Source of the DNA: Pseudomonas cerasi
GTDB lineage: Bacteria; Pseudomonadota; Gammaproteobacteria; Pseudomonadales; Pseudomonadaceae
Assembly: GCF_900074915.1 (NCBI RefSeq)
Contig: NZ_LT222319.1
Coordinates: 5,573,501 to 5,637,500 of the forward strand
Length of the DNA: 64,000 bases
Reading direction: 5' to 3'
The notes below the pieces were generated by a model that was not told the DNA's origin, searched no databases, and saw only the letters and a list, made by a program, of their open reading frames with translations. How positions within the stretch are numbered: the first letter of the stretch is position 1; each line of letters starts with the position of its first letter. Below, in pieces: positions 51,433-60,513 of the stretch. Made by a program: the position numbers and the translations under genes.

Positions 51433-52933
51433 TGCGATTCTCCTCATCGGTCGTACGGAGCCGGTCGTAGCGTGCTGTATTGGCAACCGGCGCCACTTTG
51501 AGTTGCAGGCTGGTTTCTACACAGGGAGGTGGTGCGGTGGAGGTCAGGCGGGCAACGACATTGAGGATGTGATCGGCGCTCAGACTTCCCGATTCAAGTA
51601 CCAGCTCCACCGCCACCAGCACTGGTTCGAGACCGGCGATGGGCACAGCAGCCAGTACCTGCATCATGATTCGATCACCGTTGGTGTGACGCCTCAGTCC
51701 GCGTTTAAGAAGCTGTAACGGTTTTGGCAGATCAGCAAATGGAGCGCCATTGCGCAGTGCACCAGGCTTGCGTTCGATGAGTGGGATGTAGTGCTGCCAG
51801 TCAAAACCGATCTGATCTCGATCAAAGAGGCGCTCGTGACTGGCGATCACCGTTTCGTCGGCAATGACCACGATTCGCGAAGGGTACAAACGGCTGCTGA
51901 CCCATTGACCCACACGCTCGCAAGGCACCGAATAACGATTGCGCGCCACGCTGATCAGGCAGGTGCTAGAGACACGGACGGTGCGTTCCACGTAGCCATC
52001 AAAGGCCGTCGGCATCGGCATCATTTCAGCCTGCTCCAGCTCCAGGGCTTCTGCCACCGTCAAACCGTTGTACTGCGGATGTACAAGTTCAGCCCAGAGC
52101 GTACGACAGCGTTGGCCGAGCCAGACGTTCAGCTCCTCGAAGGTATGGAACATGCAATTTTGAGCATCGAGCCAGATTCGCCTCCGGCTGTCTTGCACGT
52201 TCTTTTCGACGATGCCTTTCTCCCAGCCAGAGGCCACGTTGCAGAAGTCCGGATCGAACAGATAGTGCGCGCACATCACGGAAAACCGGGCATTGACCGT
52301 GCGGCCTTTGCCTTTGTTAACCTTGTCGACAGCCGTTTTCATGTTGTCGTAGATGCCGCGACGTGGCACGCCACCCAACGCTCCAAACGAACGTGTATGG
52401 GCATCAAACAGCATCTCGTGGCCTTGACTGGGGTACGCAACCAACCAGAACGCGCGACTTGCGCACAGCTTCATATGGGAGACCTGGATACGTCGAAACA
52501 GGCCACCGATCAGCAGGCCTTCTTCGCTCCAGTCAAACTGAAAGGCCTCACCGAGGGCAAAAGTCAGCGGTACAAAAGCGCGTACAGACTTGCCTTGCTC
52601 GCACCGCCAAGAGCGGACAAACGCCGTGAGCTGGCTGTAACCGCCGTCATAACCCTCGGCCTTGATCTGCTCAAAAAGTGCCTTGGCGCTCCTACGGTTG
52701 TGTTTTGGCCGGAACGAATCAGCCTTGAGCGCCTGCTCTAAGGTCTCGTGAAAAGGGTTGAGCTTATTGAAGGATGCGCACCGTTGGTACGCTGGTTGAT
52801 TGGCTTCGGGCGCTCTGACCCATTTTCGGATGGTGTTTCTCGACAGCCCGGTACGCTTGGCTATCTGATGCAGCGAGAGCTTGTCGCGGAAGTACATCCG
52901 CCGGATTTTTCCCAACATTTCCATGCTGATCAC
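51425..52933 (-). CDS. istA: IS21-family transposase IstA
   Basis: The 502-residue protein has an N-terminal helix-turn-helix (KLSLHQIAKRTGLSRNTIRK, about 18-37) and a DDE catalytic core: Asp134 in FQFDWSEEG, Asp196 in RGIYDNMKTAV and Glu243 in EKGIVEKNVQ. The frame is intact. It cuts and joins the IS ends. It lies upstream of istB with an 8-bp overlap. Confidence 0.92.
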   Translation of the reverse strand: MISMEMLGKIRRMYFRDKLSLHQIAKRTGLSRNTIRKWVRAPEANQPAYQRCASFNKLNPFHETLEQALKADSFRPKHNRRSAKALFEQIKAEGYDGGYSQLTAFVRSWRCEQGKSVRAFVPLTFALGEAFQFDWSEEGLLIGGLFRRIQVSHMKLCASRAFWLVAYPSQGHEMLFDAHTRSFGALGGVPRRGIYDNMKTAVDKVNKGKGRTVNARFSVMCAHYLFDPDFCNVASGWEKGIVEKNVQDSRRRIWLDAQNCMFHTFEELNVWLGQRCRTLWAELVHPQYNGLTVAEALELEQAEMMPMPTAFDGYVERTVRVSSTCLISVARNRYSVPCERVGQWVSSRLYPSRIVVIADETVIASHERLFDRDQIGFDWQHYIPLIERKPGALRNGAPFADLPKPLQLLKRGLRRHTNGDRIMMQVLAAVPIAGLEPVLVAVELVLESGSLSADHILNVVARLTSTAPPPCVETSLQLKVAPVANTARYDRLRTTDEENRNA

Positions 52934-53135
52934 CCTGTGTTCTCCTGCTCAAAAAGTGAGCAGAAGCAGTTGAACACCTGGGTCAGTTTTCAGTCGGCAG
53001 AACAGCCTCTACTGGGTCAGTTTTCGGTCAGCGGCAACATGCCATGTGACAGTCAAGCTAAGAAAACGGGTTTTCGCCAGTCTGATTTAGGGTCATTCGG
53101 ATAAACGAACCCAATTTAGTTATAAGGTAACGCAT

Positions 53136-53162
53136 AAAAAAGCCCATCAGATGACGGGCTTA
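53136..53162 (-). terminator. Terminator of the aguBA operon
   Basis: On the minus strand AAGCCCGTCATCTGATGGGC, then TTTTTT, forms a stem with a T-run 56 bp beyond the aguA stop. Confidence 0.8.
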
Positions 53163-53180
53163 ATACAGCAAAAACGAGAC

Positions 53181-53210
53181 CAACTAGTTGCTGTTAGATA
53201 CAACTAGTTA
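53181..53210. repeat. Repeated CAACTAGTT palindromes
   Basis: CAACTAGTTG (53181-53190) is a perfect palindrome. CAACTAGTTA follows 10 bp later (53201-53210), and GCTAGTT recurs over the aguA stop. They lie between the aguA end and the rearranged IS flank. No known function is recognised. Confidence 0.4.
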
Positions 53211-53217
53211 CTAAGCG

Positions 53218-54324
53218 CTAGTTCTTGTGGGGGGCTGGCTGTTGCTGTGTCAGGCAGTGGATATTGCCCCCGCCCAGCAGCAACTCGCGGCCTGGCGCCA
53301 TCACCACCTCATGCTCTGGAAACAGCTTTTGCAGGATCTCGCGGGCCTTTCCGTCCATCGGATCGTCGAAGCTGGGCGCAATGATGCCGCCGTTGACGAT
53401 CAGAAAATTCACATAAGACCCTGCCAGACGCACCGAAGGGTTGCGTTCCTGGCTGCCATGCACCTGATCGACGCCTGCGCATTCTTCTTCTGTTGCGAAC
53501 AATGGGCCTGGAATCGGCATTTTATGCACGATAAACGCACGACCTTTGGAATCAAGGGTGTTTTCCAAAATACTCAATGCCGCGTGGCAGCGTGAGTAGT
53601 TGGGGTCTTCGGGATCATCAGTCCAGGCCAGTAACACCTCGCCCGGACGGATGTAGCAGCAGAAGTTATCCACATGCCCGTCGGTTTCATCGTTGAACAG
53701 GCCATGCGGCAACCAGATGACTTTATCCACAGCCAAGTAATCGCCGAGGATCGTTTCGATCTGTTCACGGGTCAGGTGCGGGTTGCGGTTGCGATTGAGC
53801 AGGCATTCTTCGGTGGTGATCAGCGTGCCTTCGCCATCCACGTGGATCGAGCCGCCTTCTAGCACGAAGCCTTCGGTGACGTAACGCGGGCAGCGCTCGA
53901 TTTCGAGTACCTTGCTGCCCAACTGCGAATCGAGGTTCCACGGCGCATACAGGCCTCCATCAAAGCCGCCCCAGGCATTGAATTCCCAGTTCACGCCACG
54001 TACTTCGCCACGGTCGTTGATGACGAACGTCGGCCCGCTGTCGCGCACCCAGGCGTCGTTGCTGCTCATTTCCACAACGCGGATGTTGGGCATGTCCAGC
54101 CGCGCACGGGCGTTGTCGTATTGCGCAGCGGACACCGCCACCGTGACCGGCTCAAAGCGGGCGATGGCCTTGGCGATGGCGACGTGGGCAGCCTGGGCAG
54201 GCTTGCCACCCAGGCGCCAGTTGTCCGGGCGCTCGGGCCAGACCATCCAGACCTGGGTTTGCGGTGCCCATTCGGCCGGCATGTGGAAACCGTCGGCGCG
54301 TGGCGTGCTATTGAGCGTGGTCAT
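53218..54324 (-). CDS. aguA: Agmatine deiminase
   Basis: The 368-residue enzyme begins MTTLNSTPRADGFHMPAEWA and contains WPERPDNWRLGGKPAQAAHV and the catalytic cysteine near the C-terminus in LLGGGNIHCLTQQQP. FVLEGGSIHVDGEGTLITTE is a substrate-site segment. It converts agmatine to N-carbamoylputrescine and ammonia, the first of two steps to putrescine. It lies 5 bp after aguB on the same strand and ends at a terminator. Confidence 0.95.
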   Translation of the reverse strand: MTTLNSTPRADGFHMPAEWAPQTQVWMVWPERPDNWRLGGKPAQAAHVAIAKAIARFEPVTVAVSAAQYDNARARLDMPNIRVVEMSSNDAWVRDSGPTFVINDRGEVRGVNWEFNAWGGFDGGLYAPWNLDSQLGSKVLEIERCPRYVTEGFVLEGGSIHVDGEGTLITTEECLLNRNRNPHLTREQIETILGDYLAVDKVIWLPHGLFNDETDGHVDNFCCYIRPGEVLLAWTDDPEDPNYSRCHAALSILENTLDSKGRAFIVHKMPIPGPLFATEEECAGVDQVHGSQERNPSVRLAGSYVNFLIVNGGIIAPSFDDPMDGKAREILQKLFPEHEVVMAPGRELLLGGGNIHCLTQQQPAPHKN

Positions 54325-54329
54325 GGCGA

Positions 54330-55208
54330 TCAGGACTCCAGCGAACCGTCGAGGGTCTTCACCGCGCCGTACAGGTTAGGGCGGCGATCACGGAACGTGC
54401 CCCAGGCACTGCGGATATGCTCCAGCTCGTCCAGGTCGAAGCTGTGGACCAGCACGCCTTCCTCGGTTTCGTTGAGCTCGGCGACTTTTTCACCGAACTG
54501 GTTGGCGATGAACGACGAGCCGTAGAAGGTGATGTCGTAGCCGTCCTGCTCTTCGTTGCCGATGCGGTTGCTGGCGATCAGCGGCATCAGGTTCGCGCCG
54601 GCGTGACCTTGCTGCACGCGCTGCCAGTGGTCACGCGAGCTGATGGTCTTGTCATGCGGCTCGCTGCCGATGGCAGTCGGGTAGAACAGAATTTCCGCGC
54701 CCTGCAACGCCATGCTGCGCGCGCACTCCGGGAACCACTGATCCCAGCAGATACCGACGCCGATTTTCGCGTAACGGGTCTGCCAGACCTTGAAGCCGGT
54801 GTCGCCCGGGTTGAAGTAGTACTTTTCGTGGTAGCCAGGGCCGTCCGGGATGTGGCTCTTGCGGTAGATGCCCAGGTTGCTGCCGTCTGCGTCGATGATC
54901 GCGATGCTGTTGAAACGTGCACGCCCTGCCAGCTCGAAGAAGCTGATCGGCAATACGACCTGCAGTTCTTTGGCGATTTTCTGGAAGTGCTTGATCGCGA
55001 CGTTGGATTCGAGGGTAGTCGCCAACTGCAGATAGTCCGGGTTCGGCTTCTGGCAGAAGTACGGGGTTTCGAACAGTTCCTGAATCAGGATGATCTGGGC
55101 GCCCTTGGCGGCAGCTTCACGTACCAGCTTTTCAGCGGTCTCGATGTTGGCTTCCAGATCCCAGGAGCAGGCCATCTGGGTAGCAGCGACAGAAACGATA
55201 CGGCTCAT
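54330..55208 (-). CDS. aguB: N-carbamoylputrescine amidase
   Basis: The 292-residue nitrilase-superfamily enzyme has the Glu-Lys-Cys triad: Glu in ILIQELFETPYF, Lys in GIYRKSHIPDGPGYHEKYYF and Cys in GVGICWDQWFPECARSMAL. It hydrolyses N-carbamoylputrescine to putrescine, carbon dioxide and ammonia. It is the first gene of aguBA. No aguR regulator gene is next to it, unlike the arrangement described in P. aeruginosa. Confidence 0.95.
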   Translation of the reverse strand: MSRIVSVAATQMACSWDLEANIETAEKLVREAAAKGAQIILIQELFETPYFCQKPNPDYLQLATTLESNVAIKHFQKIAKELQVVLPISFFELAGRARFNSIAIIDADGSNLGIYRKSHIPDGPGYHEKYYFNPGDTGFKVWQTRYAKIGVGICWDQWFPECARSMALQGAEILFYPTAIGSEPHDKTISSRDHWQRVQQGHAGANLMPLIASNRIGNEEQDGYDITFYGSSFIANQFGEKVAELNETEEGVLVHSFDLDELEHIRSAWGTFRDRRPNLYGAVKTLDGSLES

Positions 55209-55392
55209 GAAAATATCTCCAGGGGCGGTTGCAAAGGACTTAACACCATAGCAGACGAGCGATGACGATTATGAACGCCTTTATAACGGATATAAATCGG
55301 CATTAAAAGCTAAATAAATGTCTTTTTCTTATTAATTTTTGAATTTTGCCGATATTAATCTGTTTAAAGCTCATGACGACGCTCATTTCTAC
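55209..55392 (-). promoter_or_regulatory. AT-rich control region upstream of aguBA
   Basis: This stretch is strikingly AT-rich for the genome (long A/T runs at 55275-55370). It contains TTATAACGGATATAAA, a partly symmetric sequence that could be an operator or a -10 region for aguB on the minus strand. No gene is seen. Confidence 0.4.
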
Positions 55393-55406
55393 GAGCTGAG
55401 TGTGAC

Positions 55407-55651
55407 GCGGAGCGTCACGAACGGCGTTCCCACGCTGGAGCGTGAGGAACGATGAGTGTCAGGCGCCACCTATCGTGCCCATGCTCCGCGTGGGTATGCC
55501 GCTCTGGACGCTCTGCGTCCTATCCTGCATATCAGCGCGGAGCGTCACGAACGACGTTCCCACGCTGGAGCGTGAGGATCGATGGGTGTCAGGCGCCACC
55601 TATCGTGCCCATGCTCCGCGTGGGTATGCTGTTCTGGACGCTCTGCGTCCT
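55407..55651. repeat. 130-bp tandem duplication made of short hairpin repeats
   Basis: A unit beginning GCGGAGCGTCACGAAC occurs at 55407 and again at 55537, a 130-bp period with a few differences (for example GGCGTTCC against GACGTTCC). Each unit holds hairpins such as CCCACGCTGGAGCGTGAGG and GGACGCTCTGCGTCC. The second copy ends at the stop codon of the aminotransferase fusion gene. Confidence 0.8.
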
Positions 55652-58564
55652 CTATTCCAGTTCGTGGAGCACCTTCGATACGTTGTCGACAAAAAAATCC
55701 ACGCTTTGGCGGGTGGTGCACATCGGGGGTTTGATTTTCAGGATGTTCAGGTAGTCGCCGGTCGGCTGCATGAAGATGCCCAGTTCACGCAGGCGCTCGC
55801 ACAGGCGGGCGGTTTCTTCTGTGGCGGGTTCCAGGGTGTAACGGTCACGGACCAGTTCCATGCCCAGATAAAACCCCATGCCATGCACCGCGCCCACCAG
55901 CGGATGTTTGTCGGCCAGGGCCTGCAGCCGCGCTTTGAAGTGGTCGCCCACGATTCGCGCGTTGTCCCAGAGTTTCTCCTCCTCCATGACATCCAGCACC
56001 GCCATGCCGATTCGGCAACTGACCGGACTGCCCCCGGATGACGAGAAGAAATAGCCCTCGGCCTCAAGCGCCTCGGCGATCTCACGGCGGGTGATCACCG
56101 CGCCCAGCGGATGGCCGTTGCCCATGCCTTTGGCCATGCTGATGATGTCCGGCATCACGCCCTGCTCTTCGAAACCCCAGAAGTGATGACCCAGCCGGCC
56201 ATAACCCACCTGCACCTCATCGGCAATGCACACGCCACCCACAGCGCGGACCTTCTGATACACCTGTTGCAAATAACCCGGCGGCAGGGAAATCCCGCCT
56301 GCATTGCCATACACCGGCTCGCAGATGAAGCCCGCCACCTGCCGTTGCTGCTCAGCCAGCGTGGCAAGGGCCTGATCGACACTGCGCACGTACTCCGGCT
56401 CACTGTCCGCGCCCCTGAACGGCCCGCGATAGGTATTGGGCGCGGTGACCGGATGCACCCAGTCGGGGCGGGTGCTGAGTGCCTGCGGGTTGTCGGCGAT
56501 CGAGGTTGAAATGGCATCGGTCGCCACCGACCAGCCGTGATACGCCTCCAGCACACTGAGCATGTCGCGGCCACCGCTGTAAGCCCACGCCAGCCTGATC
56601 GCGAGGTCGTTGGCCTCAGTGCCGCTGTTGACCAGAAACACGCGGTCCATGCCCTCGGGTGCCAGCTTGAGCAGACGCTCGGAAAACTCGGCGATCGCTG
56701 CATAGTGAAAACGCGAGTTGGTGTTGAGCAGCGACCACTGCCGCGCCGCCTCGTGGGCCATGCGCGGGTGGCCGTGGCCGAGAACCGCGACGTTATTGAG
56801 CATGTCCAGATAGGAGCGGCCCTGCATGTCGATCAGGTGATTGCGCCAGCCGCGCTCGATCTGCGGCGGGGCCTGGTAGTAGTGTTTTTGCGAGCGGGCA
56901 AAGCTGGCATCGCGGCGCGCCAGCAATTGCGCGGCATCCTGCAAGGCTGGCGCGTCACAATCAAAACCCAGCAGGGCCGATGGCGACGGGCAGATTGCGC
57001 GCCAGGCATCTGCCCAGGCCGGTGTAGTGAACAGCGGCGGGCTGAGGTCTGGCGCCGTGCACAATTGCAGCAACAGTGAGCCACCGCCCTGCCCGATCAG
57101 CGAGCCCGCCGCCACCTGACCCGCTAGCGAAGCCTCCGGCAACACACCCCACAACTTCAAACTGATGCGCTCGCCGACCAACAGCACCGCAGCATCGGCC
57201 GTCAGCTTTAAGGTGCCACCAAACGGCGCATGAAGCGGCGTTGCGGCGGGCACGTGCAACTCGACATGCAGCGCAAAGGTCTCCGGCTCGCGGGCGCAGT
57301 CAGGCAAGGTGCGTGACAGACGGTATTCACCGAACCGACTGGCTGCCAGACCACCGTCCCCGGCCGCTTGCGACAGCAGATATTCATCGATGCCGCTCTG
57401 TTCCCAGTTGCCTGCCACGAAGTGTTCACTGAGCACGCCCAGATCCACCAGCACCGGCTGAAGCCCCGCCAGGCTGGGCAGCAACGGCGAATAGGCAGGC
57501 TGTTCGACAGGCGGCAGGTCCAGACCCACCGCGCGCAGAATGGCAGCTTCCATCAGCGCCATCGGCACCGAAGTGGCGACATCGAAAATGTTCCATTCCC
57601 CGGCAAGGTTGGCCTGGATATACGCATTGCCGGGCTCGACGCTGGCCTGCTGTTCGCTGCTGAGCACAAGCACTGCGGATCGAGCGACGATCAGCGGCCA
57701 GAGCGCCTGCAATTCCTCGATCTTCAGCGGATTGAGGGCGTGATAGGCGGCAATGGCCGGGAGGATGTACAGCGGATCGCCCTCGGCATGGTGCAGCAGC
57801 GCCGCGCAGGTCACCGACAGATCAGCCACTCGCCAGGTACTGAGCAGATCGCCGAAATCAATCAGCCCCTGCAATTGCCACGGATGCCCCGCCTCGCGCC
57901 GCCAGACCGCGTTGTGCTCGGAGATCTCCAGATGCACCGCCTGGATCGGCAGTGCCGCAATCAATGGCAACAGACGGCGATGAGCCTGCTCGGCGGCTTC
58001 GATCAGACAGGCGCGGGCGTCGGCATCCTTGATCACCGGCAGCAGGTGCTTGATCAACGCATGGGCGTGGCGCGGGTCCCACTGCAGGATGCGCTGCAGA
58101 CCGGGGTGGTCGAAATCGGCCAGCGCGATATCCACATGGGCACACAGCTCGCCCAGCTCAACCACGATGTCACGGCCCAGATGCTCGACATGCCCCAGCG
58201 ATTGCCCGTCGATGAATTCGAGCAGGCGCACATGCACTGCCTGACCGTCGATGTCGACCGACAGTAACCGCTCGGTGTCGTTGGCGCGGATCACACCCGG
58301 CACATTGAATGCACTGTGGCCGGCCAGATGATGCAGCGCCGCGTGCTGGGCGTTCAGCTCGGTGGTCGAATAAGCCCCGTGGCAGATCTTCAGCACATAA
58401 CGCCGCGTGCCGGTATCCAGTAAAAAGTTGCGATCCTGCTGGCTGCCCAACGCTTTCAGGGTGCCGCTCAGCCCGTAGTGCTCGGAGAGCAATTGCAGCG
58501 CCTGGTCCACGCTGACCTCGGGACAAGGCAGACTGGATCGGCGGATGAGCGTGGCAAGCGGCAT
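55652..58564 (-). CDS. Three-domain fusion: APH-like kinase, M23-like domain and class III aminotransferase
   Basis: The 970-residue protein has three parts. Residues 1 to about 340 resemble aminoglycoside/homoserine-type kinases: ETERLLSVDIDG-like strands and VHLEISEHNAVW with LQGLIDFGDLLSTWRVADLS. Residues about 430-520 (ELHVPAATPLHAPFGGTLKL) look like an M23-type barrel. Residues about 545-970 are a class III aminotransferase with the PLP lysine at Lys812 in SMAKGMGNGHPLGAV. The catalytic HxD of the kinase loop reads H-L-E. Related fusions are thought to act on phosphorylated or hydroxylated amines, but the substrate is unknown. It is a single gene divergent from rfbB. Confidence 0.85.
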   Translation of the reverse strand: MPLATLIRRSSLPCPEVSVDQALQLLSEHYGLSGTLKALGSQQDRNFLLDTGTRRYVLKICHGAYSTTELNAQHAALHHLAGHSAFNVPGVIRANDTERLLSVDIDGQAVHVRLLEFIDGQSLGHVEHLGRDIVVELGELCAHVDIALADFDHPGLQRILQWDPRHAHALIKHLLPVIKDADARACLIEAAEQAHRRLLPLIAALPIQAVHLEISEHNAVWRREAGHPWQLQGLIDFGDLLSTWRVADLSVTCAALLHHAEGDPLYILPAIAAYHALNPLKIEELQALWPLIVARSAVLVLSSEQQASVEPGNAYIQANLAGEWNIFDVATSVPMALMEAAILRAVGLDLPPVEQPAYSPLLPSLAGLQPVLVDLGVLSEHFVAGNWEQSGIDEYLLSQAAGDGGLAASRFGEYRLSRTLPDCAREPETFALHVELHVPAATPLHAPFGGTLKLTADAAVLLVGERISLKLWGVLPEASLAGQVAAGSLIGQGGGSLLLQLCTAPDLSPPLFTTPAWADAWRAICPSPSALLGFDCDAPALQDAAQLLARRDASFARSQKHYYQAPPQIERGWRNHLIDMQGRSYLDMLNNVAVLGHGHPRMAHEAARQWSLLNTNSRFHYAAIAEFSERLLKLAPEGMDRVFLVNSGTEANDLAIRLAWAYSGGRDMLSVLEAYHGWSVATDAISTSIADNPQALSTRPDWVHPVTAPNTYRGPFRGADSEPEYVRSVDQALATLAEQQRQVAGFICEPVYGNAGGISLPPGYLQQVYQKVRAVGGVCIADEVQVGYGRLGHHFWGFEEQGVMPDIISMAKGMGNGHPLGAVITRREIAEALEAEGYFFSSSGGSPVSCRIGMAVLDVMEEEKLWDNARIVGDHFKARLQALADKHPLVGAVHGMGFYLGMELVRDRYTLEPATEETARLCERLRELGIFMQPTGDYLNILKIKPPMCTTRQSVDFFVDNVSKVLHELE

Positions 58565-58804
58565 GGAAAACCTCGTTATTGTTGTCAGGCCAGACTCGTT
58601 GAGCCAGGCGTGATGGGCAGTCGCACAACTACAGGGGATTGACTATAAGGGGATTGCGCTGCGCGACCAATCCGCACCTGCACCCCAGGTCGGGAAACAG
58701 CCGGAGTTTTATTCGACCTGCTGCTCGGGTTTAATGGTCCGATCCTGTCATACGCGTTCAAGCGCTATGCTGCATTACTCCAGAACACACAAGAAGGTCA
58801 GTTC

Positions 58805-59887
58805 ATGCGAATACTCGTTACCGGGGGCGCAGGTTTCATCGGCTCTGCACTGATCCGCCACCTGATAAACAACACCGAACACGAAGTGCTGAACTTCGAC
58901 AAATTGACCTACGCGGGCAACCTTGAATCGTTGCAGTCCATTGCGACCGACACGCGCTATGAGTTCGTGCAGGCGGATATCTGCGATCAGGCCCGCGTCA
59001 GTGCGGTGCTCGAGCGCTTTGCGCCGCAGGCGATCATGCACCTGGCGGCTGAGTCCCACGTCGACCGCTCCATCGATGGCCCGGCCGAGTTCATCCAGAC
59101 CAACATCGTCGGCACCTATAGCCTGCTGGAAGCCACGCGCGCCTGGTGGCTGAAACTGCCGGAAGCGCAGCGCCAGGCGTTCCGCTTCCACCATATCTCC
59201 ACTGATGAGGTGTATGGCGACCTGCACGGTGTCGATGATCTGTTCACCGAAACCACGCCGTATGCGCCCAGCTCACCTTACTCGGCAAGCAAGGCTGCGT
59301 CCGACCACCTGGTGCGCGCCTGGCACCGCACTTATGGCCTGCCGGTGGTGGTGACCAACTGCTCCAACAACTACGGGCCGTTCCACTTCCCGGAAAAGCT
59401 CATCCCGCTGGTGATTCTCAACGCCCTGGCGGGCAAGCCCCTGCCGGTGTACGGCAATGGCCTGCAGGTGCGCGACTGGCTGTACGTCGAGGATCACGCA
59501 CGGGCACTGCTCAAGGTCGTGACCGAAGGTGAAGTCGGCGAGACCTACAACATCGGTGGCCACAACGAGCAGAAAAACATCGACGTCGTGCGCGGTATCT
59601 GCGCGCTGCTCGATGAGCTCGCGCCGCAGCACCCGGCAGGCGTCGCGCAGTACAGCGACCTGATCACCTACGTGGTCGACCGTCCGGGCCACGATCAGCG
59701 TTATGCCATCGACGCCAGCAAGATCGACAAGGAGCTGGACTGGACGCCCGAAGAAACCTTCGAGTCCGGGCTGCGCAAGACCGTGCAGTGGTACCTGAAT
59801 AACCTGGACTGGTGCCGCAGGGTTCAGGACGGCAGTTATCAGGGCGAACGACTGGGTTTTAGCGAGCCTAAAGACCTGATTGCCTGA
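58805..59887 (+). CDS. rfbB: dTDP-glucose 4,6-dehydratase
   Basis: The 360-residue extended SDR enzyme has the NAD motif MRILVTGGAGFIGSALIRHL, HLAAESHVDRSIDGP, the catalytic YSASK (about residue 159) and YGPFHFPEKLIPL. It dehydrates dTDP-glucose to the 4-keto-6-deoxy sugar, the second step of dTDP-L-rhamnose synthesis for LPS and other glycans. rfbC follows 80 bp later. The partner genes for the first and last steps (rmlA/rfbA and rmlD/rfbD) are not in the window. Confidence 0.96.
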   Translation: MRILVTGGAGFIGSALIRHLINNTEHEVLNFDKLTYAGNLESLQSIATDTRYEFVQADICDQARVSAVLERFAPQAIMHLAAESHVDRSIDGPAEFIQTNIVGTYSLLEATRAWWLKLPEAQRQAFRFHHISTDEVYGDLHGVDDLFTETTPYAPSSPYSASKAASDHLVRAWHRTYGLPVVVTNCSNNYGPFHFPEKLIPLVILNALAGKPLPVYGNGLQVRDWLYVEDHARALLKVVTEGEVGETYNIGGHNEQKNIDVVRGICALLDELAPQHPAGVAQYSDLITYVVDRPGHDQRYAIDASKIDKELDWTPEETFESGLRKTVQWYLNNLDWCRRVQDGSYQGERLGFSEPKDLIA

Positions 59888-59967
59888 TCAGCACCCTTCT
59901 CGGCAGGCGCGCCTCAGGGCAGACTGTCGAGTCGCCACCACTTAATGAAGATTGCAGGGGAAGCCAC

Positions 59968-60513
59968 GTGAACGTAGTCGCAACAAAATTGCCGGAAGTC
60001 CTGATTCTCGAACCCAAGGTATTCGGTGATGAACGAGGCTTTTTCTATGAAAGTTTCAACGCCAAGGCTTTTCAGGCTGCCACCGGCCTGACCCGCGAAT
60101 TCGTGCAGGACAACCACTCCCGCTCGCAGCGCGGCGTTCTGCGCGGGCTGCACTATCAGATCGAAAATGCCCAGGGCAAACTGGTGCGCGTCACAGTCGG
60201 CAAGGTGCTGGATGTCGCCGTGGACATTCGTCGCAGTTCGCCGAACTTCGGCCAGTGGGTCGGCGTCGAGCTGTCCGCTGAAAACGCCCGTCAGCTGTGG
60301 GTTCCGGAAGGCTTTGCCCATGGCTTCGTGGTACTCAGCGAACATGCCGAGTTCCTGTACAAGACCACCGACTACTACACACCGTCTGCCGAGCGCTGCA
60401 TCGCCTGGGACGATGCGGATCTGGCCATCGACTGGCAGTTCGACGGCCAGCCCAGCCTGTCGGCCAAGGATCAGCGAGGCAAGCGTCTGAAAGAAGCCGA
60501 TCTGTTTGCCTGA
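59968..60513 (+). CDS. rfbC: dTDP-4-dehydrorhamnose 3,5-epimerase
   Basis: The 181-residue cupin-fold enzyme has FGDERGFFYESFNAKAFQAA, DNHSRSQRGVLRGLHYQIEN (catalytic His in the GLHYQ segment) and FAHGFVVLSEHAEFLYKTTD. It epimerises the keto sugar made by RfbB at C3 and C5. It forms a two-gene unit with rfbB, separated from rmlA and rmlD. Confidence 0.96.
   Translation: MNVVATKLPEVLILEPKVFGDERGFFYESFNAKAFQAATGLTREFVQDNHSRSQRGVLRGLHYQIENAQGKLVRVTVGKVLDVAVDIRRSSPNFGQWVGVELSAENARQLWVPEGFAHGFVVLSEHAEFLYKTTDYYTPSAERCIAWDDADLAIDWQFDGQPSLSAKDQRGKRLKEADLFA

Larger units (their letters stand above)
50634..53039 (-). mobile_element. IS21-family insertion sequence, about 2406 bp
   Basis: The left end TGTTGGCGCTGATTGAAAAC and the right end, read inward, TGTTGCCGCTGACCGAAAAC are imperfect inverted repeats that continue CTGACCCA. 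Each end has a second inner copy of the GATTGAAAA-CTGACCCA-type motif, as IS21 members do. It encodes istA and istB on the minus strand. No target duplication flanks it: GTCGGGG precedes and TGCCATG follows. Confidence 0.88.

Noticed and set aside
53040..53217. Other end of the Tn7-like transposon beyond the IS
   Set aside because: Neither the TGTCGGCTTCC end nor the GAAATAGCTGCAA repeat, in either orientation, occurs in this stretch.
55393..55651. CRISPR array
   Set aside because: There are two 130-bp units, not short repeats with unique spacers; the small palindromes inside are hairpin repeats.
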